Positions 6,489 to 10,484 of a stretch of 10,484 nt of DNA are shown here, in pieces; positions within the stretch are counted from its first letter, which is position 1, and every line of letters starts with the position of its first letter. The stretch spans positions 1 through 10,484 of the forward strand of contig JAGLSM010000035.1 in the NCBI GenBank assembly GCA_023135745.1, written 5' to 3'. The notes beneath the pieces are model-generated. The model was not told the origin of the DNA, made no database searches, and was given only the letters and a program-made list of their open reading frames with translations. The DNA comes from Spirochaetota bacterium (GTDB lineage: Bacteria > Spirochaetota > JAGLSM01). The position numbers and the translations under genes are program-made.

Positions 6489-7007
6489 ATGTCATATTTT
6501 AAAAAAATAAACGAATTCTGGATGCTGATGCTTCCATGGCGCCTGTATTACTGTGCAATTTTTTTGCTGATACTGTTTCTGCCTTCCGCGCTTATATTTA
6601 ATTCGGCCATTGTTTTATTTTTTATACTTCCATTTTTCACCGGGATATTGCTTGTTATTCTTTTTTTACCCTTCTTTGCTTTAGAGGGTTCAATATCTGA
6701 AGTAGAAATAATGATTAAGCATTTATCAAGTATCGATAAATCAACAGTTAATAAAATTTCTGTTAAGACAGGGTTTAGCGAAAAGAAAGTAAGACAACTT
6801 ATTCTTGGCTTAATAGAACTGGATGTTCTTAATCTGGCTTATCATCAAAATGAAAAAACAGTTTATGTTTTTAAGAGATCTTCAGGGCTTATGCATTGCC
6901 CTTATTGTGCCTGTGATTTTGAAATGGAGCTGCAAAAAAAATGTCATAACTGCAGAGTTGTATTTTCAAGAGTTGTTGGAAGAAAAATGTATAACTATCG
7001 GGAGTAG
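6489..7007 (+). CDS. Membrane protein with winged-helix-like segment and C-terminal zinc ribbon (second of a pair)
   Basis: A 172-residue protein. Two membrane segments form a tight hairpin (about 20-37 and 40-65). Residues 69-130 read as a winged helix: EVEIMIKHLSSIDKSTVNK, a recognition-helix-like FSEKKVRQLILGLIELDVL, and a wing ending KTVYVFK. A zinc ribbon follows (CPYC at 137-140, CHNC at 152-155). Helix-turn-helix proteins anchored in the membrane can act as sensors or regulators, or the fold may bind protein or RNA. I cannot tell which, and know no described family with this exact layout. AAGGG (6478-6482) overlaps the previous stop and stands six bases before the ATG, so it is translated together with its partner. 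metG starts 4 bases after its stop. Confidence 0.75.
   Translation: MSYFKKINEFWMLMLPWRLYYCAIFLLILFLPSALIFNSAIVLFFILPFFTGILLVILFLPFFALEGSISEVEIMIKHLSSIDKSTVNKISVKTGFSEKKVRQLILGLIELDVLNLAYHQNEKTVYVFKRSSGLMHCPYCACDFEMELQKKCHNCRVVFSRVVGRKMYNYRE
7001..7004 (+). promoter_or_regulatory. Ribosome binding site that decides the metG start
   Basis: GGAG, inside the end of the upstream gene, stands seven bases before the ATG at 7012. The protein from 7012 (MSRPDKQKFLITSALPYANG) begins just where methionyl-tRNA synthetases usually begin. The longer in-frame reading from 6823 would overlap the zinc-ribbon gene by 185 bases with no family resemblance, and is rejected. Confidence 0.75.
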
Positions 7008-7011
7008 GTTA

Positions 7012-9060
7012 ATGTCAAGACCGGATAAACAGAAATTTTTAATTACAAGCGCGCTTCCTTATGCTAATGGTCCGATACACTTTGGCCATATTGCAGGTGC
7101 TTATCTTTCTGCTGATATCTATGTCAGGTTCAGAAAACTTCAAGGGCATGATGTAGTTTATATCTGCGGGACTGATGAACATGGCGTTGCGGTGACAATT
7201 TCCGCAGAAAAGAATGGGATAACTCCGCGTGAACAGGTTGATAAGTATTATAAAATAATCAAAAACACATTTAAACAGTTTAATATAGAATTTGACAACT
7301 TTTCAAGAACAAGTCTCCCGGTTCATTCCAAAATATCCCAGGATTTTTTTAAAGATCTTTTTGACAAAGGATTAATCAAAGAAGCTGTCACCGAACAATA
7401 TTATTGTCAGCACGACAAAATGTTTTTACCTGACAGGTATCTTTTGGGAACATGTCCTGAATGCGGTTTTGAAAATGCCAGAGGTGATGAGTGCCCGAAA
7501 TGCGGAACATGGATTGATGCTCTTGATCTTAAAAAGCCAAGGTGTTCTTTATGTGAAAAAACTCCTGAAATAAAACAGACAAAACACTGGTTCCTACAGC
7601 TCCAGGAAATCGAACAAGATCTGAAAGACTGGCTGGGCAAAAAAAATGACTGGAAAAACAATGTTACTTCATTTGTTAATGCTCTTTTAAAAGACGGTCT
7701 TAAACCGCGTCCGGTAACGCGCGATCTTGGTTGGGGAATTCCTGTACCAATTGAAGAGGCAAAAGGAAAAGTTCTTTATGTATGGTTTGACGCTCCTATT
7801 GGATATATATCTTCAACAGTTGAATGGGCAGAAAAATTGGGCGAGCCTGAAAAGTGGAAAGATTATTGGCAGAATCCGGAATGTAAACTGATTCATTTTA
7901 TAGGTAAGGATAATATCCCTTTTCATACGATAATGTTTCCTGCTATTTTGATGAAATCATCAGGAAATTATGTCTTACCGGAAAATGTACCGGCTAATGA
8001 ATTTTTTAATTATGAGGGGAAAAAGTTCTCAACAAGCGGTGGATGGTATATTGATCTTGATGATTTTTTTAAAAAATACAATAATGATGCTATAAGATTT
8101 TCTATAATTGCCAACGCGCCGGAGAATAAAGATACTGAATTTACATGGAAGGGGTTTCAGATCAGCAATAATTCAGAACTTGCGGATTCTCTGGGTAATT
8201 TCATCAACAGGACTTTAATTTTCGCAGTTAAATACTTTGATTCAGAGGTGCCGATTCCTGATAATCTTTCAGACAGAGATAAAGAAATTTTAAGTATCAG
8301 ATCAAAAATACTTGAAGAAATTACTGGATGTTTTGAGCAATATAAATTCAGAAAAGCCGCGGATCTATTTATAGAATTATCCAGAGAAGGTAATCGGTAT
8401 TTTGATGAGAAAGCTCCATGGAAAACCAGAAAGGACAACATTCAGGATTGTGCGAATACAATTTATATATGTATTCAGCTGACATTTACACTGGCAGCAA
8501 TAGCCAGGGTAATTATTCCTGAATCCTCGGAGAAAATATTTAGAATGATTGGACAAAATGAAGATTCATCAAAAATATCGTGGGATGAAGGCGGAAGTTT
8601 TTTAGTAAAAGAAGGTTCAAAAATCACCAGTCCGGAGGTGCTATTTCGGAAAATTGATGATAAAGAAATAGAAGAGGAGTTAGCTAAATTGAACGATACA
8701 GATCAAAACATGGAAAACAATGCTGAACCTGCCAAGGCTGAAATTACATACGATGATTTTGCAAAAATTGATTTTAGAACAGGCAAGGTACTGGAAGCTG
8801 AAAAAGTGGAAAAATCGGATAAACTTATTAAGATGTTGGTGGATTTTGGATCAGAAAAACGTCAGATAGTCGGAGGAATAGGTAAAGATTATACCCCTGA
8901 ACTTCTGATTGGTAAAAATGTAGTGGCTGTATTTAATTTGAAGCCGAGAAAGCTGATGGGTCTTGAATCTCAGGGTATGCTTTTAGCGGCAGAATCTGAA
9001 AACGGGTTAAGCCTTCTATGCCCTGATAAGGACATTATACCGGGTAGTCCTGTATCTTAG
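7012..9060 (+). CDS. metG: Methionyl-tRNA synthetase with C-terminal tRNA-binding domain
   Basis: A 682-residue class I aminoacyl-tRNA synthetase that charges tRNA-Met, close to the usual length of about 677. Visible in order: the HIGH-type motif HFGH (23-26); YICGTDEHG; a zinc-binding insert with Cys148, Cys151, Cys161 and Cys164; VWFDAPIGY of the methionine pocket; HFIGKDN; and the KMSKS-type loop KFSTS (338-342). Then come the helical anticodon-binding region and, after an acidic linker near 555-575, a Trbp111/EMAPII-like OB domain (about 577-682, with FRTGKVLEAEKVEKSDKL and GLESQGMLLA). An extra CxH (132, 134) and a pair at Cys178/Cys181 suggest a second zinc knuckle. The enzyme is cytosolic, probably dimeric through the C-terminal domain. 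It lies 4 bases after the zinc-ribbon membrane gene. Confidence 0.97.
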   Translation: MSRPDKQKFLITSALPYANGPIHFGHIAGAYLSADIYVRFRKLQGHDVVYICGTDEHGVAVTISAEKNGITPREQVDKYYKIIKNTFKQFNIEFDNFSRTSLPVHSKISQDFFKDLFDKGLIKEAVTEQYYCQHDKMFLPDRYLLGTCPECGFENARGDECPKCGTWIDALDLKKPRCSLCEKTPEIKQTKHWFLQLQEIEQDLKDWLGKKNDWKNNVTSFVNALLKDGLKPRPVTRDLGWGIPVPIEEAKGKVLYVWFDAPIGYISSTVEWAEKLGEPEKWKDYWQNPECKLIHFIGKDNIPFHTIMFPAILMKSSGNYVLPENVPANEFFNYEGKKFSTSGGWYIDLDDFFKKYNNDAIRFSIIANAPENKDTEFTWKGFQISNNSELADSLGNFINRTLIFAVKYFDSEVPIPDNLSDRDKEILSIRSKILEEITGCFEQYKFRKAADLFIELSREGNRYFDEKAPWKTRKDNIQDCANTIYICIQLTFTLAAIARVIIPESSEKIFRMIGQNEDSSKISWDEGGSFLVKEGSKITSPEVLFRKIDDKEIEEELAKLNDTDQNMENNAEPAKAEITYDDFAKIDFRTGKVLEAEKVEKSDKLIKMLVDFGSEKRQIVGGIGKDYTPELLIGKNVVAVFNLKPRKLMGLESQGMLLAAESENGLSLLCPDKDIIPGSPVS

Positions 9061-9063
9061 ACT

Positions 9064-9070
9064 AAGAGGT
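9064..9070 (+). promoter_or_regulatory. Ribosome binding site that decides a TTG start
   Basis: AAGAGGT lies seven bases before TTG at 9078. No in-frame ATG comes earlier, and the next in-frame ATG is about 60 codons downstream, beyond the signal peptide. The site and the signal peptide together make TTG the likely start. Confidence 0.65.
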
Positions 9071-9077
9071 CCCTTAC

Positions 9078-10484
9078 TTGAAATTTATTATTTCAATAGT
9101 AATACTTATATCCATATTTGCCAGGCCGGGTTTTGCCCGGTATGAATTTATCCCAAAATATGCGGATATTGTCGTCAGACTGTCCAGTGTGAAAAAAGGT
9201 ATTTCACTCATAAGGTATTTTGTTTCCTCATTTTATAATAAAAAACAATCAGAAAATATGTTAAGTAAATTGGCGCGTGATTTTAAAAGTGATTACGGAA
9301 ATTCACTTTTAACCCTTCCTTCTTTAAAGAAGTTGGGTATTGATCCTGAAAAGGAGTTTGTTTATTCCTTTACAGCCGGAAGAAAAAAGATATTTACTCT
9401 TACTTTCCGGATGCTTAAAAGAGTATCAAATCTTGATCCGACCGTTAGTATTTTAAAATCATTTATTGGGGATGATGCCAGGAAGTCATACGGCTATTTT
9501 GCCGGGATAAGGTATATTAAGCTTTCGGCCGGCAGTAATGGCTTTGGTTTTTATATATACAGATGGAAAAAGAGATTGATAATCACAAATCATTATCAGG
9601 GTATGATTTATTCATATTATGCAAGATTTGGAGGTATGAACAGTCTTCCCGCAAAACCCGGGTTTAGAAAACTAATAAATATGAAAACAAAATGGAACGC
9701 GTCCTGGATTTATTTAACCAGAGAAGGCGGTATTTCACTTTTTGGAGAAGCCATGGAATTTGTTGACTTTTTCCGGGAATATAATCCGCTTTACTTTTTT
9801 AAAGATTGGCTCGTAGTTTTTTCATTAGACAGACCCGGTAGAAGCAAGTACATTAAAAAACTTAAAGTAAGTTTAATGTTTCTGATGACCGGAAGATGGA
9901 ATAAATATGAAAACTTTTTTACAAGCGTCATAAAAAATAATTCAAAATATATTAAGACCATTAATTTTAACGCTCAAGATATTCCTCTTCATTTAAGAGT
10001 GAGAATAAAACCGCGAGTATTATATAACACAATTTTATCTGATATTTCTTATTTATCAAAGCGGAGATTTTTAAAATCATATTACAAATTGGGCTCTATA
10101 CTTGGAATGGACCTGAATGCTTTCTTATTAAACAATATATCAGGAGATATTTCTTTATTTCTTTTCGGGCTTAAAAAAGCTCCGAATCAGGTTTCTGATA
10201 TGGTATTCAAGGTTTTTTTATTAAAACCTTATTTGATGAAGCTCTTTCTAAAACGTCTTAAAGAAAAAAAAGAAGTGTCTTTAAATAAAATCATGATAAA
10301 TAAAAAAGAAATCTATGAAGTCCGCTATTCAAGTCCCATTGCTTTTTTAGGTTCTACGACTTACTTTTTATTTAAAAGAAATTATGTCTGGATTGCCACC
10401 GGGAAGAAGAGTATGAAATGGGTGGTTGATGTTCCTGAAGCACGAAAAAGGGCAATGATGAGAAAAAAAAGATGGACGAAGATG
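9078..10484 (+). CDS. Secreted or envelope protein of unknown function (3' end outside window)
   Basis: An open frame of 469 codons runs from TTG at 9078 to the end of the window without a stop. It begins with a clear signal peptide (MKFIISIVILISIF, then ARPGFA before a likely cleavage at about residue 20). The mature start, YEFIPKYADIVVRLSS, and a later stretch LGMDLNAFLLNNISGDISLFLFG loosely resemble DUF3352-type proteins, which often open with 'P-D-A-x-x-V-R' and contain such a 'GxDL...GG' block. This is weak. The protein is rich in Lys, Phe and Tyr, like the OmpA-family protein of this window, and no catalytic motif is seen. AAGAGGT stands seven bases before the TTG. Only 17 bases separate it from metG, so co-transcription is likely. 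Its true length is unknown. Confidence 0.7.
   Translation, partial: MKFIISIVILISIFARPGFARYEFIPKYADIVVRLSSVKKGISLIRYFVSSFYNKKQSENMLSKLARDFKSDYGNSLLTLPSLKKLGIDPEKEFVYSFTAGRKKIFTLTFRMLKRVSNLDPTVSILKSFIGDDARKSYGYFAGIRYIKLSAGSNGFGFYIYRWKKRLIITNHYQGMIYSYYARFGGMNSLPAKPGFRKLINMKTKWNASWIYLTREGGISLFGEAMEFVDFFREYNPLYFFKDWLVVFSLDRPGRSKYIKKLKVSLMFLMTGRWNKYENFFTSVIKNNSKYIKTINFNAQDIPLHLRVRIKPRVLYNTILSDISYLSKRRFLKSYYKLGSILGMDLNAFLLNNISGDISLFLFGLKKAPNQVSDMVFKVFLLKPYLMKLFLKRLKEKKEVSLNKIMINKKEIYEVRYSSPIAFLGSTTYFLFKRNYVWIATGKKSMKWVVDVPEARKRAMMRKKRWTKM

Noticed and set aside
6823..7011. A 63-codon N-terminal extension of metG
   Set aside because: It overlaps a well-supported gene in another frame, has no ribosome site, and MetRS homology starts at 7012.
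9126..9140. GC-rich hairpin CCGGG-TTTTG-CCCGG as a terminator after metG
   Set aside because: It lies inside the signal-peptide coding region of the next gene and no T-run follows, so it is not an intrinsic terminator. A mild effect on translation is possible but unsupported.

Overview
The window carries eleven protein genes (two cut by the window edges) on about 10.5 kb of AT-rich, gene-dense bacterial DNA. I see no tRNA, rRNA, CRISPR array, insertion sequence or phage integration signature. The organism is most likely a diderm (Gram-negative type) bacterium: there is an OmpA-type peptidoglycan-binding protein, a protein with a classical signal peptide, and Shine-Dalgarno sites before most genes. 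The phylum cannot be fixed from the sequence. The N-terminal domain of the OmpA-family protein reminds me of spirochaete OmpA-family proteins, but this is a weak, memory-based hint.

Left part (1-3136, all +): the C-terminal part of the bifunctional coenzyme A enzyme CoaBC, then amrB (MEMO-like) and amrA (AMMECR1-like), two members of the AmmeMemoRadiSam system, and a PfkB-family sugar kinase whose start codon overlaps the amrA stop (ATGA). The third classical member, a radical SAM enzyme, is not in the window. A possible promoter lies just upstream of amrB.

Middle part (3170-5816): an envelope cluster. It holds a 96-residue two-span membrane protein of a type often labelled 'bacteriophage holin', an OmpA-family protein with an unrecognised N-terminal domain, and, converging on it from the - strand with a 14-base gap, an SPFH/prohibitin-like membrane-anchored protein. 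The last has a near-consensus sigma70 promoter (TTGACA, 17 bases, TATACT).

Right part (5916-10484, all +): two adjacent proteins with the same unusual layout (two membrane spans, a winged-helix-like segment, a C-terminal four-cysteine zinc ribbon), apparently diverged paralogues. metG (methionyl-tRNA synthetase with a C-terminal tRNA-binding domain) follows after 4 bases. Last is a secreted protein that starts at TTG (9078) and is still open at the window end; its layout faintly resembles DUF3352-type proteins. Tight spacing suggests one transcript from the paralogue pair through metG to this gene.

The metabolic genes (coaBC, metG, pfkB-type) are ordinary. The parts worth a second look are the membrane winged-helix/zinc-ribbon pair, the Amr-kinase coupling, and the envelope proteins of unknown function.
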